Origin: Campylobacter concisus
GTDB taxonomy: Bacteria > Campylobacterota > Campylobacteria > Campylobacterales > Campylobacteraceae
Length of the DNA stretch: 55,745 nucleotides
Direction of reading: 5' to 3'
NCBI RefSeq assembly: GCF_002913225.1
Contig: NZ_PPAW01000012.1
Coordinates: 1-55,745 of the forward strand
Shown here: positions 6,904 through 17,074 of the stretch, piece after piece
Layout: each line of letters begins with the position of its first letter
How positions within the stretch are numbered: position 1 is the stretch's first letter
The notes under the pieces: generated by a model
What the model was told of the DNA's origin: nothing
The model's database searches: none
What the model saw: only the letters and a program-made list of their open reading frames with translations
Made by a program: the position numbers and the translations under genes

Positions 6904-9159
6904 TTAGAAGCGTCTTCCGATAGTAAATTCAAATGTATTTGTATCATCGCCCTCTTTAGGTTTAAGAGCTTTTGCGAAGATTAGTTGAAGTGGTCCGATC
7001 GGTGTTATCCACTCGATACCTGTGCCAACTGATGATCTTTTTATCTCATTTAGGCTATTTTCGCCGATCATGCCATAGTCATAAAATACAACGCCACGCA
7101 TTTTGACACGCTCTATTATAGGGAAGCTCATCTCAACTGAGTTGTTAAATGATGTTTCGCCGCCGTATTCATAGTAGTCACCTTTGTATTTTACTTTTGG
7201 AGATACGGTTCTGCTCTCATAACCACGTAAGCTTCTTATGCCACCAAGGTAAAGTCTTTCGTTGATCGGAGTATAGCCTCTCTCCCAAATTTTGCCAAAG
7301 CTTGCTTTATATCTTAGGATAAGATCGTAGTCTATGTACTCTCTAAGACCTAGATAGTAGTTGAAATTTGTGCGGTTTTTAACAAAATCCATATCACCAC
7401 CAAGTCCTGCTATCTCAAATGATGTGCTAGCTATGATACCGCGTCTTGGCAAGTAGTAGTCATCAGTGCTGTTATATGTCAAAGCCGGAGTTATAGCGCT
7501 TTTTATAGCCTTGCCTTCTCTATAAATTTCTTTGCCTGTGTCTTTATTTATATTTCTTAGTTCGTCATCTTTTAGAGTAACTTTACTTTGCTCGATATTA
7601 TAAGTAAGTGATGCGCTTAAATTTCTGGTTAATTTTCTACCTAGTGTTGTGCTAAAGCCATAGCTTCTCTCTTTATATGTTCTCCAGTCATAGTCATTTG
7701 CATAGAGTGTTCCGCCAAGGCTATACTCTGAGTCAAAAATTCTTGGATTTGTAAGACTTATCTGACCTGAAAGCTCTCTATCACTCTTATCTACACTTAC
7801 TTGTCCTTGAAGACCAGAGCCAAAGATGTTTGTGTCAGAAAGTGCAGCGTTAAGTAGCAAGCCATCGCTACTTCCGTATCCGATACCGCCACTTATTGAG
7901 CCAGTTGAGGCCTCTTTTACCTTTACTTTTAGATCGACTGTATTTTTATCAACCGGGTCCTCTTCTATCTCGACATCGTCAAAGTAACTTGTTCTTTTTA
8001 ATGCATCTTTTGAGTCTTGAAGGTCGGTTCTACTATATAAATTTCCCTCAGTTAGATATAGCTCACGTCTTACGACACGATCGACTGTTCTATCGTTTCC
8101 TGAAATTTGAACATTTCTTATATATACTTTTTCGCCAGGATCTACTTCGTAGTCGATATCAACTGTTTTATTTTCATCAAATTTATCAGTCTTTGGATAG
8201 ACCTTAACAAATGCATATCCCTTGTCAGCGACCATATCGTCAAGCTTTTTCATATCTTGGCGAAGTCTTGCTGAGTTCATCGTATCGCCAGCTTCAAGTC
8301 TAAAATCATCTATGATCTTTTTAGTATCAAGTCCTAGCTCTTCAGGCGCTGTGATGCTTACATTTGAAACCTTATAAGGCTCGCCCTCGTGGATGTAGTA
8401 GGTAAGATCAGCTGTGTAGTTATCAAATGACGCATTTAGGTAAGGTGACGAAACTGTCGCGTCTAGGTAGCCTTTTTGAAAGTACTTATCTTGAATCCTT
8501 GCTGGGTCGTTTTCAAGCTCAAAAAGTTTAACTTTTCCGTCGTTTCTACCCCAAAGCCAGCCCATAAATTCTCTACTTTTGTTTGCGACTACTGGCTCGA
8601 TATCGTCATAGTCAAATTCTTTTGCCCCGACTAAATTTACCTTTTTGATTATCATATTTTCGCCGCGGTTTATGTTTAGAGTGATGAAAAGTGAGCTGTC
8701 GTTGTCTGCAACTGGCTGTTTTTCTACGTCGACAACTGTGTCAAAATAGCCTTTTGACTCGTAATACTGGCGAATTCTCTCTTTTGTTTTTTCTATAGTT
8801 AGCTCATCATACATATTGCCAGGTTTTATGTTGATTAGCGATTCGATCGCAGTTTTGTCGTTTGTCACAACACCCTTTAGATCGACTCTAGCTACGCTTG
8901 GCTTCTCTTTTACTTTTACTAAAAGATTGCCATTACCTGTATCTTCTATGTAGATATCATCAAAATAATTTTGCTTGTATAAATTTGTGATAGCCTTATC
9001 GCTAAGCTTTGGAGTTAGCTCTTGACCGACTTTTAGTCCCATTATCTGAGTGGCTACATCAGGTGAAAGGTGGATTAGACCTTTGAAATTTATTGACTGA
9101 ATCGTTTGCGCATTTAGACCGCTTAAAGCTAGTGCTAGTAAAAATAATTTCTTTTTCAT
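6904..9159 (-). CDS. bamA: Outer-membrane assembly factor BamA (Omp85)
   Basis: 751 residues. BamA is the central channel that folds and inserts beta-barrel proteins in the outer membrane. It has a signal peptide (KKKLFLLALALSGLNA), five POTRA-type repeats over roughly residues 18-430, and a C-terminal barrel ending in phenylalanine (TIGRRF), itself the signal for BAM recognition. The barrel includes the conserved loop motif near GGIRSLRGYE. It is divergent from tyrA and sits downstream of no other gene, so it is probably its own transcript. Same position as in C. jejuni. Confidence 0.95.
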   Translation of the reverse strand: MKKKLFLLALALSGLNAQTIQSINFKGLIHLSPDVATQIMGLKVGQELTPKLSDKAITNLYKQNYFDDIYIEDTGNGNLLVKVKEKPSVARVDLKGVVTNDKTAIESLINIKPGNMYDELTIEKTKERIRQYYESKGYFDTVVDVEKQPVADNDSSLFITLNINRGENMIIKKVNLVGAKEFDYDDIEPVVANKSREFMGWLWGRNDGKVKLFELENDPARIQDKYFQKGYLDATVSSPYLNASFDNYTADLTYYIHEGEPYKVSNVSITAPEELGLDTKKIIDDFRLEAGDTMNSARLRQDMKKLDDMVADKGYAFVKVYPKTDKFDENKTVDIDYEVDPGEKVYIRNVQISGNDRTVDRVVRRELYLTEGNLYSRTDLQDSKDALKRTSYFDDVEIEEDPVDKNTVDLKVKVKEASTGSISGGIGYGSSDGLLLNAALSDTNIFGSGLQGQVSVDKSDRELSGQISLTNPRIFDSEYSLGGTLYANDYDWRTYKERSYGFSTTLGRKLTRNLSASLTYNIEQSKVTLKDDELRNINKDTGKEIYREGKAIKSAITPALTYNSTDDYYLPRRGIIASTSFEIAGLGGDMDFVKNRTNFNYYLGLREYIDYDLILRYKASFGKIWERGYTPINERLYLGGIRSLRGYESRTVSPKVKYKGDYYEYGGETSFNNSVEMSFPIIERVKMRGVVFYDYGMIGENSLNEIKRSSVGTGIEWITPIGPLQLIFAKALKPKEGDDTNTFEFTIGRRF

Positions 9160-9179
9160 TAAATTTAACCTAGAGTTTT

Positions 9180-9185
9180 AGTATA
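9180..9185 (-). promoter_or_regulatory. Candidate -10 box for bamA
   Basis: TATACT on the minus strand, 20 nt before the bamA ATG, within the 89-nt divergent spacer. No clear -35 is visible. Confidence 0.35.
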
Positions 9186-9191
9186 AGTGCG

Positions 9192-9197
9192 TATAAT
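9192..9197 (+). promoter_or_regulatory. Candidate -10 box for tyrA
   Basis: TATAAT 51 nt before the tyrA ATG. A second TATAAT at 9229-9234 is too close to the start to be preferred. Confidence 0.4.
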
Positions 9198-9248
9198 ATC
9201 ATATTTTATTTTTAAAAAATTTAAATTTTATAATTTTAAAGGTTTTTT

Positions 9249-10079
9249 ATGAAAATAGGTATCATCGGACTTGGTCTTATGGGCGGCTCGCTTGGTCTTG
9301 CATTAAAAGATGAGAAGCTGATCTCATGTGTCAGCGGATATGATAAAGATGAAAATCACAGCAAAAAAGCACTCGAGCTTGGACTGGTACATGAAATTTT
9401 AAGCATTGATGAGATGAAAAAGAAGTGTGACATCATCTTTTTGGCTGTTCCAGTTGAGGCTATCGTAAGCATCGTGCAAAATTTAACTGACATTAGTGAA
9501 GATACGACGATCATCGACTTTGGCTCGACAAAGCAAAAGATAATAGAAGCCGTGCCAGAAAAAATTCGTAAAAATTTCATCCCAGCTCACCCGATGGCAG
9601 GTACTGAGTACTCTGGTCCTGAGGCTGCCTTTAAGTCACTTTACACAGGCGCAACTGTCATAGTTTGTGACTTTGCTGAGAGTGCAGAAAAACATGTAAA
9701 AAGAAGCGTTGAGCTATTTTCTTGCCTTGGCATGAAGATCATTTTCATGAGTGCAAAAGAGCATGATCATCACGTGGGTCTCATCTCGCATCTGCCTCAT
9801 GCTATTGCATTTTCGCTTGCTAGCGGGATCTTAAAAGAAGAGGATAAAAGGCACATCGTTGCACTTGGCGGACCGACATTTAAGGGTATGATACGTGTTG
9901 CAAAGAGCTCGCCATTTATGTGGAGCGATATATTTAAGCAAAATAAAGACAATGTCGTTGCCGCGATAAATATGTTTGAAAAAGAGCTAAATTTATGCAA
10001 AGATCTTATAAAAGACGAGCGCTGGGATGAGCTTTTTGATTGGATGAGCGAAGCTAGAGCTGTAAGAGAAATTTTGTAA
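9249..10079 (+). CDS. tyrA: Prephenate dehydrogenase
   Basis: 276 residues. It oxidatively decarboxylates prephenate to 4-hydroxyphenylpyruvate in tyrosine synthesis. The N-terminal Rossmann motif GIIGLGLMGGSLG (4-16) binds NAD(P); HPMAGTE near 115 and SHLPHAIA near 180 are family motifs around the active-site histidine. There is no fused chorismate mutase and no ACT domain, so feedback control by tyrosine would have to be direct. It begins the long rightward block toward ribD. Confidence 0.92.
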   Translation: MKIGIIGLGLMGGSLGLALKDEKLISCVSGYDKDENHSKKALELGLVHEILSIDEMKKKCDIIFLAVPVEAIVSIVQNLTDISEDTTIIDFGSTKQKIIEAVPEKIRKNFIPAHPMAGTEYSGPEAAFKSLYTGATVIVCDFAESAEKHVKRSVELFSCLGMKIIFMSAKEHDHHVGLISHLPHAIAFSLASGILKEEDKRHIVALGGPTFKGMIRVAKSSPFMWSDIFKQNKDNVVAAINMFEKELNLCKDLIKDERWDELFDWMSEARAVREIL

Positions 10080-10140
10080 TTAACTAAAAATTTATTGATT
10101 ATATGTAAAATTTCGCAAATAAAATTTAAGGTAATAATAT

Positions 10141-11511
10141 ATGTATAGACGTGGAATAGGTGGTTTTGGCATTGTTGTGGTTTTACTTGTTTTGATATTG
10201 GCTGGTGGCTTTGGTTATGCTTTGATGTCAAAAGACTTTGAGCGAAATGAGCCAATTATCGGCGTTGCTGATAAGGTTTATTGGAACCTTCGCTCGCCTA
10301 TGAATATCAAATTTAAAGATGACAGCGGCATAAAATTTGTGCGCATTAGCATAAATGACGGCAAAAATGACCTAAATTTACTAAATCAAATCATACAAAA
10401 TCCAAGCACTGAGCTTGATGTAAATTTAACCTTCCCAAAGACTGGATTCTTTGCTCAAAAAGATACTTATGAGATGAGCATAGAAGCGGTCGATACTAGC
10501 AAATGGGGCTTTTTTACTGGCAATAAAGCAAGCAAAAAAGTTGAGGTTGTGCTCGACACCTCAAAGCCTGATCTTTATGTGCTTTCTCAGTCTTACTCTA
10601 TCTCAAAAGGCGGTAGTGCAGTTGTCGTCTTTAGAGCGACTGATAATCAGCTAAAAGAGGTTTATGTCCAGACAAATTTTGGTAAGAAATTTAAGGCTGT
10701 GCCATTTTACAAAGAGGGCTTTTATGCAGCACTTGTTGCTTGGCCAGTGCAAGTTGAAAACTTTAGCGCTGAGGTCATCGCAAGAGACTTTGCGGGCAAT
10801 GAGAGCAAATCTCACGTGAGATATTTTTATGAAAATGTAAAATACAAAACTTCAACCATTGCTTTAAATGATAGATTTTTAGACGGAAAGATCGTTGATC
10901 TAACAGATCAATACGCCAAAGATCCAAACGCTCTTTCAAGGCTTGAGAAGATGAAATTTGTCAATGAAACACTAAGAAATTCAAACGAAGAGAAGATAAC
11001 AGCACTTACTTCAAATGTCGATACCGACATCACAAATGGCTTTAATATAATTCCATTTTACCCGCTTAGAAATGGCAAGAAAGTAGCTGATTTTGCCGAC
11101 CACCGCTTCTATACATATAATAATGAGCAAGTAAGTGAGTCATGGCACATGGGTATTGACTTTGCAAGCGTGGCATCAGCTCCGATAATAGCCAGCAATG
11201 CAGGCCGCGTTGTGCTAGCATCTGAGAATGGAATTTATGGTTTAAACATTGTGATCGATCATGGGTTTGGACTTTATTCGCTCTATGGTCACTGCTCAAG
11301 TGCGAAGGTAAAAGAGGGCGACATGGTTGCTGCTGGCGATCAAATAGGCACAACTGGAACGAGCGGTCTTGCGCTTGGAGATCACCTTCACTTTGGAATT
11401 TTGGTCCAAGGCGAAGAGGTAAGACCTCAACAATGGATGGATAAAAAGTGGATAAAAGACAATGTGACAAGTGTCTTGGATGCCGCAAAGGCGATGATAG
11501 ATAAGAATTAA
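10141..11511 (+). CDS. Membrane-anchored M23 peptidoglycan endopeptidase
   Basis: 456 residues. One N-terminal transmembrane anchor (about 9-29), a periplasmic region of some 300 residues, then an M23 zinc peptidase domain. The metal motifs are HxxxD at H336/D340 and HxH at H415/H417, so the active site looks intact. Enzymes of this family cut peptide cross-links in peptidoglycan and affect cell shape in Campylobacter and Helicobacter. The place between tyrA and lpxC matches Cj0131 of C. jejuni (from memory). Which cross-link it cuts cannot be told. Confidence 0.85.
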   Translation: MYRRGIGGFGIVVVLLVLILAGGFGYALMSKDFERNEPIIGVADKVYWNLRSPMNIKFKDDSGIKFVRISINDGKNDLNLLNQIIQNPSTELDVNLTFPKTGFFAQKDTYEMSIEAVDTSKWGFFTGNKASKKVEVVLDTSKPDLYVLSQSYSISKGGSAVVVFRATDNQLKEVYVQTNFGKKFKAVPFYKEGFYAALVAWPVQVENFSAEVIARDFAGNESKSHVRYFYENVKYKTSTIALNDRFLDGKIVDLTDQYAKDPNALSRLEKMKFVNETLRNSNEEKITALTSNVDTDITNGFNIIPFYPLRNGKKVADFADHRFYTYNNEQVSESWHMGIDFASVASAPIIASNAGRVVLASENGIYGLNIVIDHGFGLYSLYGHCSSAKVKEGDMVAAGDQIGTTGTSGLALGDHLHFGILVQGEEVRPQQWMDKKWIKDNVTSVLDAAKAMIDKN

Positions 11512-11536
11512 ATTTGCAAATTTGATTTTTTAGTGC

Positions 11537-11542
11537 TATCAT
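11537..11542 (+). promoter_or_regulatory. Candidate extended -10 promoter for lpxC
   Basis: TGCTATCAT, an extended -10 (TG at 11534-11535), 30 nt before the lpxC start. AAGGAAAA follows as the ribosome site. It would add transcription to the lpxC-onward operon. Confidence 0.4.
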
Positions 11543-11571
11543 AAGCGAACAAAAAAATATAAGGAAAATTT

Positions 11572-12456
11572 TTGAAACAAACTACTATCGCAAGACGCGT
11601 TGAGACCGTTGGTATAGGGCTTCATAAGGGTGAGCCGATAAGACTTATACTAGAACCTCTTGATGCAAATTCAGGTATTATTTTGCACCGCGAAGATCTT
11701 GGTATTAGTTTTAAAGCTGAGCCTAAAAACGTTATAAATACGCAAATGGCAACCGTCGTTGGCAACGAAAAGGGCTTTATCAGCACGATAGAGCACCTAA
11801 TGGCAGCTGTAAATGGATACGGCATTGATAATATTAGAATTTCAGTTGATGCAAATGAAATTCCTGTCATGGACGGCAGTGCGATAAGCTTTTGTATGTT
11901 GCTTGATGAAGCTGGTATAAGACATCTTGACGCTGGTAAAAAAGTCATCCTTGTCCGCCGCGAGGTCGAGGTGGTTGAGGGGTCAAAATTTGTGCGAACT
12001 TCGCCTTCAAGAAATCCAAAATTTGACTATACGATCAAATTTGACCACCCAGTTATCGGCGAGCAAAGATATGTTTTTGAATTTAGCAAGAGCTCATTTG
12101 TAAAAAATATCGCTCGTGCTAGAACTTTTGGCTTTTTAAAAGATTTGCAACGCTTGCAAGCTCAAAATTTAGCCCTTGGTGCATCGCTTGATAATGCCGT
12201 GGCTATCGATGATACGCATATTTTAAACCCAGAGGGTTTGAGATTTGAAAATGAGTTTGTAAGACATAAAATTTTAGACGCAGTTGGTGATTTGAGCTTG
12301 CTTGGAGCACCTTTACTTGGGGATTACACAGCATTTGCGGGTAGCCACGATCTAAACCACAAACTAACACTTGCTTTAATGGCAGATGAGAAAAATTATG
12401 AGATCGCAACGCTTAGTGGCGAGCTTTTAAAAGAGTATCAAAAGGTATTTGCATAA
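11572..12456 (+). CDS. lpxC: UDP-3-O-acyl-N-acetylglucosamine deacetylase
   Basis: 294 residues. LpxC is the committed zinc-dependent step of lipid A synthesis. The zinc ligands fit: H75 in IEHLMAAV and H232/D236 in HKILD. The start is TTG with AAGGA 7 nt upstream; no better start lies nearby. The following tsaB-like frame starts within or just after its stop codon, implying coupling. Confidence 0.94.
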   Translation: MKQTTIARRVETVGIGLHKGEPIRLILEPLDANSGIILHREDLGISFKAEPKNVINTQMATVVGNEKGFISTIEHLMAAVNGYGIDNIRISVDANEIPVMDGSAISFCMLLDEAGIRHLDAGKKVILVRREVEVVEGSKFVRTSPSRNPKFDYTIKFDHPVIGEQRYVFEFSKSSFVKNIARARTFGFLKDLQRLQAQNLALGASLDNAVAIDDTHILNPEGLRFENEFVRHKILDAVGDLSLLGAPLLGDYTAFAGSHDLNHKLTLALMADEKNYEIATLSGELLKEYQKVFA

Positions 12457-12899
12457 AAAATATTGAAATTTTAGTAGTCTCTTTATCGACTCCACTTTTA
12501 GTTGGAGTCTATAAAGATGGCGTAAAATTTGATGAGATCACAACTGACGAACATGTCAGCGAAGCTCTGATAAAAATCCTAGAAAATTTATCCTCTAAAT
12601 TTAACATCACAAAGATCATCTACGCAAACACGCCAGGCAGTTTTATGGGGCTAAAGGTGGCCTACGTCATCTTAAAGACTTTTTCTTTGGCAAAGGGCTG
12701 TGAATTTTACGCGGTTAGTGGCTTTAGTCTAAATGGCGGCCAAGCGATCAGGGCAAATAAAAATTTAAGCTTTGTCTTGAAAAATGGTGAAATTTCGCTT
12801 GAAAAAGTTGAGCCAGTGAGATTTGTGTTGCCTTTAAATTTAGATGAATTAAAACTAAATTCAGATACACTTCCAAATTATATCATTCAAGCTGTTTAG
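12453..12899 (+). CDS. tsaB: TsaB-like protein (t6A tRNA modification) with a non-standard start
   Basis: The open frame runs without stops from the end of lpxC to TAG at 12897-12899. Its N-terminus reads IEILVVSLSTPLLVGVYKDG, which fits the TsaB/YeaZ fold start (ILAIDTS-type), and NTPGSFMGLKVAYVILK fits the PGSFTGLR motif. No ATG, GTG or TTG occurs in frame before codon 65 (12645), which would destroy the fold. ATA 12453 lies 7 nt after AAAAGG; ATT 12462 would give a family-like length. About 145-148 residues is shorter than E. coli TsaB, as in C. jejuni Cj0133. TsaB partners TsaD in making N6-threonylcarbamoyladenosine. Confidence 0.65.
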   Translation: MKNIEILVVSLSTPLLVGVYKDGVKFDEITTDEHVSEALIKILENLSSKFNITKIIYANTPGSFMGLKVAYVILKTFSLAKGCEFYAVSGFSLNGGQAIRANKNLSFVLKNGEISLEKVEPVRFVLPLNLDELKLNSDTLPNYIIQAV

Positions 12900-12907
12900 G
12901 AGAAAAT

Positions 12908-13792
12908 TTGAATATCTTAATCCCTGCCACAAGTGCAAATTTAGGACCTGGTTTTGACGCTTTAGGACTTAGTTTAAAGCTTTTTAATAGCGTAAAGATC
13001 GAACCATCTAAATTTAGCTCAGTCTCTATAAATGGCGAGGGAAGTGATAGCACAAATTTAAAAAGAAACAACATTTTTCTAAGCATTTTTAATGAAATTT
13101 TTTTAGAGCTAACCGGCAAAAATGAAAATTTTAGAGTCGTTTTTGAAAACAATATCCCATTTTCAAGAGGGCTTGGCAGCAGCTCTGCAGTGATAGTCGG
13201 TGCTATCGCTTCAGCTTACGAGATGGCTGGGTTTAAGGCTAGTAAAAGCGTCGTTTTAAATAAAGCGATCATCTATGAAACCCATCCAGACAATATCTCG
13301 CCAGCAGTTCACGGCGGATTTATTAGCGCGATCGTGAAAAATGGCAGTGTCTATGCAAATAAAATAAATTTAAGCGATGATATAAAAGCGGTTGTTGTCA
13401 TCCCAAATAAGCCGATGAGCACGGCATCATCAAGACAAATTTTACCAAAAAACTACACCATTAAAGAGTGCGTAAATAACCTCTCTCACGCTGCATTTTT
13501 GACATCTTGTTTTTATGAAAAAAGATATGATCTTTTAAGGGTAGCAAGTGAGGACATGATGCACGAAGAGCGCAGAATGAGCGCGTTAGAAGAGCTTTTT
13601 GAGGTGCGAAAGGTAGCTTATGAAAATGGATCGCTAATGAGCACACTTTCAGGCTCAGGCTCAAGCTTTTTAAACATCGCATATAAAGACGACGCTAAAA
13701 ATTTACAAGATGTTTTAAAGAGTAAATTTAGTGATTTTAGAGTGGAAATTTTTTCATTTGATAACGATGGATACGAAATCACGCAAAGCTAG
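12908..13792 (+). CDS. thrB: Homoserine kinase
   Basis: 294 residues, GHMP-kinase family. It phosphorylates homoserine for threonine synthesis. The ATP loop FSRGLGSSSAVIVGAI lies near residues 86-101 and the C-terminal GSGSSFLN motif near 252. The start is TTG (NILIPATSANLGPGFDALG) with TAGGAGA upstream overlapping the tsaB stop region. Position between tsaB-like and rnpM matches C. jejuni. Confidence 0.93.
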   Translation: MNILIPATSANLGPGFDALGLSLKLFNSVKIEPSKFSSVSINGEGSDSTNLKRNNIFLSIFNEIFLELTGKNENFRVVFENNIPFSRGLGSSSAVIVGAIASAYEMAGFKASKSVVLNKAIIYETHPDNISPAVHGGFISAIVKNGSVYANKINLSDDIKAVVVIPNKPMSTASSRQILPKNYTIKECVNNLSHAAFLTSCFYEKRYDLLRVASEDMMHEERRMSALEELFEVRKVAYENGSLMSTLSGSGSSFLNIAYKDDAKNLQDVLKSKFSDFRVEIFSFDNDGYEITQS

Positions 13793-13813
13793 AAACAAGT
13801 TTAAAAAGGTATA

Positions 13814-14068
13814 ATGAATAAAAATAATCCAGTAAGGACATGCGTCGCTTGCAAAGTCAAATTTTCTCAAAACTTGCTAAAAAGATACCGCTTGGTAGGC
13901 AAGAATTTGGAGTGCGGCAAAGGAAATGGTCGCAGTTTCTATCTGTGTGATGGCTGTTTGCAAAAAGACGACAAAATTTTAAAAAAAATAATTGATAAAC
14001 AAACTAAAGGTGCCCTCGGACTTGACGCACCGAAGTTAAAGGAGATACTCTTAAATGAGCAATGTTAG
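13814..14068 (+). CDS. rnpM: YlxR/RnpM family protein (DUF448)
   Basis: 84 residues. PVRTCVACK at the N-terminus and [10 protein letters not shown] near 38-47 are the family signatures, with four cysteines in two CxxC-like pairs. Members bind RNA; in Firmicutes the protein modulates RNase P, so the name RnpM is transferred. It overlaps infB by 14 nt. In many bacteria nusA precedes this gene; here, as in Campylobacter generally, nusA is absent from the cluster. Confidence 0.88.
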   Translation: MNKNNPVRTCVACKVKFSQNLLKRYRLVGKNLECGKGNGRSFYLCDGCLQKDDKILKKIIDKQTKGALGLDAPKLKEILLNEQC

Positions 14069-16712
14069 GATTTCAGAGATCGCAAATGAGCTTGGCTACC
14101 CAAGTAAAGAGATAGTCGAAAAAGCTCAAGAACTAGGCCTAAAGGTCAAAACTCACTCAAATGCTGTGAGCCTTGAAGAGGCTGAAGCAATATATGAGTA
14201 CGTTCAAACTGGTGTAATACCAGAGAAATTTAAAAAGAAAAAGAGCGAGCCAAAAGCAAAAAAAGAGCCTAAAAAAGAGGCAGAAAAAGAGCCAGCTAAA
14301 AAAGAAGAAAAGCCTAAAACTGAGCCTAAAAAGGCAGCTGCTAAGGCTGAGTCAAAGCCTGAAAAGGCGAAGACTGAGCCTAAAAAAGAGGTGCAAATTT
14401 CAGAGGATAAACCTAAAACTGAGCCTAAAAAAGAAGAGTCAGTAAAGGTTGAGCAAAAGCCAGCTGAAGCACCAAAACCAAAAGAGAGTTTGGCTGATGT
14501 GACCCAAAAAAGACGCGGCCTTGTGATAGTTAAAAAGAAAAAAGATTATGAGGCGCCAGCTCTAGTAAAAGAGGAGAAAAAGGCTGAGGCGGCTGTTACT
14601 AACATTAGTGATTTTAAGAGTATGTTCTCTGCTAGCGATGAAAATTTGGCTAGAAAAAAGAAAAAAGAGAAAAAGATAACAGTCGTAAGTAAAAAAGATA
14701 ACGCCGAGAAGATGGACTTGCTTGGTGGAAGCGACTTTGGTGACATCGTGCTTGAAGATGAAGATGTGGTGGTGTTGCCTGATTTTAGCTTCAAAACACC
14801 AGCACCAGCTCCTATGCAAAGGACAAAACAGCCAAATGCGATGAAAACAACCGTCAATAACACGATAAATTCATTTGGCGAAGGCGGCATACAAAGAAGA
14901 GCTAGAAAAAAACACAAAAAGCCTGAAAATAAACAAAACAGCGAAGCTGTAACTTCGATAAATATCCCAAAAGAAATTCGCGTTTACGAATTTGCTGAAA
15001 AGCTAAACAAACAGCCTAGCGAGGTCATAGGCAAGCTATTTATGCTTGGTATGATGACAACTAAAAACGACTTTTTGGATGAAGATGCGATAGAAATTTT
15101 GGCTGATGAGTTCAATGTCGAGGTAAATATCATCGATGATCAAAAAGAATTTGACTACGTTGCAGCCTATGAAGAGGAGATAAAAGATGATGAAAATCTC
15201 CAGCCAAGAGCACCAGTCATAACCATCATGGGTCACGTAGACCACGGCAAAACCTCGCTACTTGACTACATAAGAAAGTCTCGCGTAGCAGCAGGCGAGG
15301 CTGGCGGTATCACACAGCACGTTGGTGCTTATATGGTAAATAAAAACGGCAAAAACATCACATTTATCGACACTCCAGGCCACGAGGCATTTACGGCTAT
15401 GCGTGCAAGGGGCGCTGGTGTAACTGATATAGTTATCATCGTTGTTGCAGCAGATGACGGCGTAAAACCACAGACAAAAGAGGCAGTTAGCCACGCAAAA
15501 GCCGCTGGCGTGCCAATAATCATCGCAATAAATAAAATGGATAAAGAGTCAGCAAATCCTGATCTAGTAAAAACCGGTCTTGCTGAGCTTGACATCATGC
15601 CAACAGAGTGGGGTGGCAAGTATGAATTTGTGCCGATCTCTGCAAAAACAGGCATGGGCATAGATGATCTACTTGAGATCGTACTTTTGCAAGCTGATCT
15701 TCTGGAGCTAAAGGCAAATCCAAAGGCAAACGCAAAGGCTACTGTCATCGAGAGCTCACTTCAAAAGGGCCGTGGTCCAGTAGCTACCATCATCGTTGAA
15801 AACGGCACGCTTCATGTCGGAGATACCGTTGTAGCTGGAGTTGCATACGGTAAGATAAGAAGCTTGCTTGATGATCAGGGTAGGCCATTAAAAGAGATAA
15901 AGCCAGGCGAATGTGGCGTGATAGTGGGTCTTAGCGAGATAGCGGAGGCTGGCGAGACGCTAATAGGCGTAAAAACTGATAAAGAAGCTCGTGAGTACGC
16001 ACAGAAAAAGGCTGAGTATATCCGCCAAAAAGAGCTTAGCAAGAGCACGAAAGTTAGTATCGATGAGCTTAGTGCTAAGATCGCTGAGGGCGAGCTAAAA
16101 ACACTTCCGGTCATCATCAAAGCTGACGTTGGCGGATCACTCGAGGCGCTAAAAGCGAGCCTAGAAAAACTAGCAAATGACGAGATCAGAGTAAATGTGA
16201 TCCACTCAGGCGTTGGCGGTATCACGCAAAGCGACGTTGCGCTTGCAAGCGCAAGCAACGACTGTATCATCCTTGGCTTTAACATCAGACCAACTGGCGA
16301 GATAAAAGAGAAGGCAAAAGAGAGTGGCGTCGAGATAAAAACTTACAACGTTATTTATAACCTAATCGACGATGTGAAGGCGATTTTGGGCGGACTAATG
16401 TCGCCGATCATCAGAGAAGAGCAGCTTGGTCAAGCTCAGGTTCGCCAAGTGATCCATGTGCCAAAAGTTGGCACTATCGCTGGATGTATCGTCACTGAGG
16501 GCACGATAAATAGAGGGGCAAAAATTCGTCTTATTAGAGAAGGTGTGGTCGTTTATGAGGGCTTAGTTAGCTCACTAAAACGCTTCAAAGATGACGTCAA
16601 AGAGGTTGCTAAAGGCTACGAGTGTGGCGTTGGTATCGAAAATTTCAACGACATCAGAGAAAATGACTACATCGAAAGCTTCAAAGAAGTCAAGGAGAAA
16701 GCTACTCTATGA
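14055..16712 (+). CDS. infB: Translation initiation factor IF-2
   Basis: 885 residues. IF-2 delivers fMet-tRNA to the 30S subunit and promotes subunit joining. An N-terminal IF2N fold (1-55) is followed by a long Lys/Glu/Pro-rich linker (about 60-170) with repeated EPKK units, a second IF2N (about 300-355) and the GTPase with GHVDHGKTS near 391, DTPGHEAF near 438 and NKMD near 492, then domains II-IV. It overlaps rnpM and rbfA, so is tightly coupled to both. Confidence 0.97.
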   Translation: MSNVRISEIANELGYPSKEIVEKAQELGLKVKTHSNAVSLEEAEAIYEYVQTGVIPEKFKKKKSEPKAKKEPKKEAEKEPAKKEEKPKTEPKKAAAKAESKPEKAKTEPKKEVQISEDKPKTEPKKEESVKVEQKPAEAPKPKESLADVTQKRRGLVIVKKKKDYEAPALVKEEKKAEAAVTNISDFKSMFSASDENLARKKKKEKKITVVSKKDNAEKMDLLGGSDFGDIVLEDEDVVVLPDFSFKTPAPAPMQRTKQPNAMKTTVNNTINSFGEGGIQRRARKKHKKPENKQNSEAVTSINIPKEIRVYEFAEKLNKQPSEVIGKLFMLGMMTTKNDFLDEDAIEILADEFNVEVNIIDDQKEFDYVAAYEEEIKDDENLQPRAPVITIMGHVDHGKTSLLDYIRKSRVAAGEAGGITQHVGAYMVNKNGKNITFIDTPGHEAFTAMRARGAGVTDIVIIVVAADDGVKPQTKEAVSHAKAAGVPIIIAINKMDKESANPDLVKTGLAELDIMPTEWGGKYEFVPISAKTGMGIDDLLEIVLLQADLLELKANPKANAKATVIESSLQKGRGPVATIIVENGTLHVGDTVVAGVAYGKIRSLLDDQGRPLKEIKPGECGVIVGLSEIAEAGETLIGVKTDKEAREYAQKKAEYIRQKELSKSTKVSIDELSAKIAEGELKTLPVIIKADVGGSLEALKASLEKLANDEIRVNVIHSGVGGITQSDVALASASNDCIILGFNIRPTGEIKEKAKESGVEIKTYNVIYNLIDDVKAILGGLMSPIIREEQLGQAQVRQVIHVPKVGTIAGCIVTEGTINRGAKIRLIREGVVVYEGLVSSLKRFKDDVKEVAKGYECGVGIENFNDIRENDYIESFKEVKEKATL

Positions 16713-17074
16713 ACGCTAACGAAATAAAGCGTATGAGAACAGAGAGCGTGCTAAAAGAGCTCATACCAGAGGCTTTAGCCACTCTTGAAGATAGCATTTT
16801 AAAGGGGCTTTGCGTCACTGACGTCGAGTGCAAAAAGGGCAGATACGACGCCTTTGTCTATCTTGACAAGATGATGTTTGACGAGCGCGAGCAAGAGTAT
16901 ATTTTGGGGCATTTAAAGCGCGTTTGCAGGCACTTGCAAAACCACTGCATGGCAGCTGAGGGCTGGTATAGATGTCCAAATTTTCACTTTAAATTTGATG
17001 ATAGATTAGAATATCAAAACCATATGGATAAGTTGTTTGATAAAATTTCAAAGGATTTAAACAAAAATGGATAA
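16709..17074 (+). CDS. rbfA: 30S ribosome-binding factor A
   Basis: 121 residues, KH-type fold. RbfA assists late 30S maturation near the 5' end of 16S rRNA. The N-terminus ([18 protein letters not shown]) and the central [14 protein letters not shown] fit the family. Unusually cysteine-rich for RbfA, with several cysteines between residues 30 and 95. It overlaps infB by 4 nt and rimP by 8 nt. Confidence 0.85.
   Translation: MNANEIKRMRTESVLKELIPEALATLEDSILKGLCVTDVECKKGRYDAFVYLDKMMFDEREQEYILGHLKRVCRHLQNHCMAAEGWYRCPNFHFKFDDRLEYQNHMDKLFDKISKDLNKNG

Noticed and set aside
12645-12899. 84-residue gene starting at ATG 12645
   Set aside because: It lacks the N-terminal half of the TsaB fold that is encoded in frame immediately upstream, so it is the tail of a longer protein.
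14546-14917. Cysteine- and serine-rich minus-strand frame in infB
   Set aside because: Reverse-strand shadow of the Lys/Glu-rich linker; no ribosome site.
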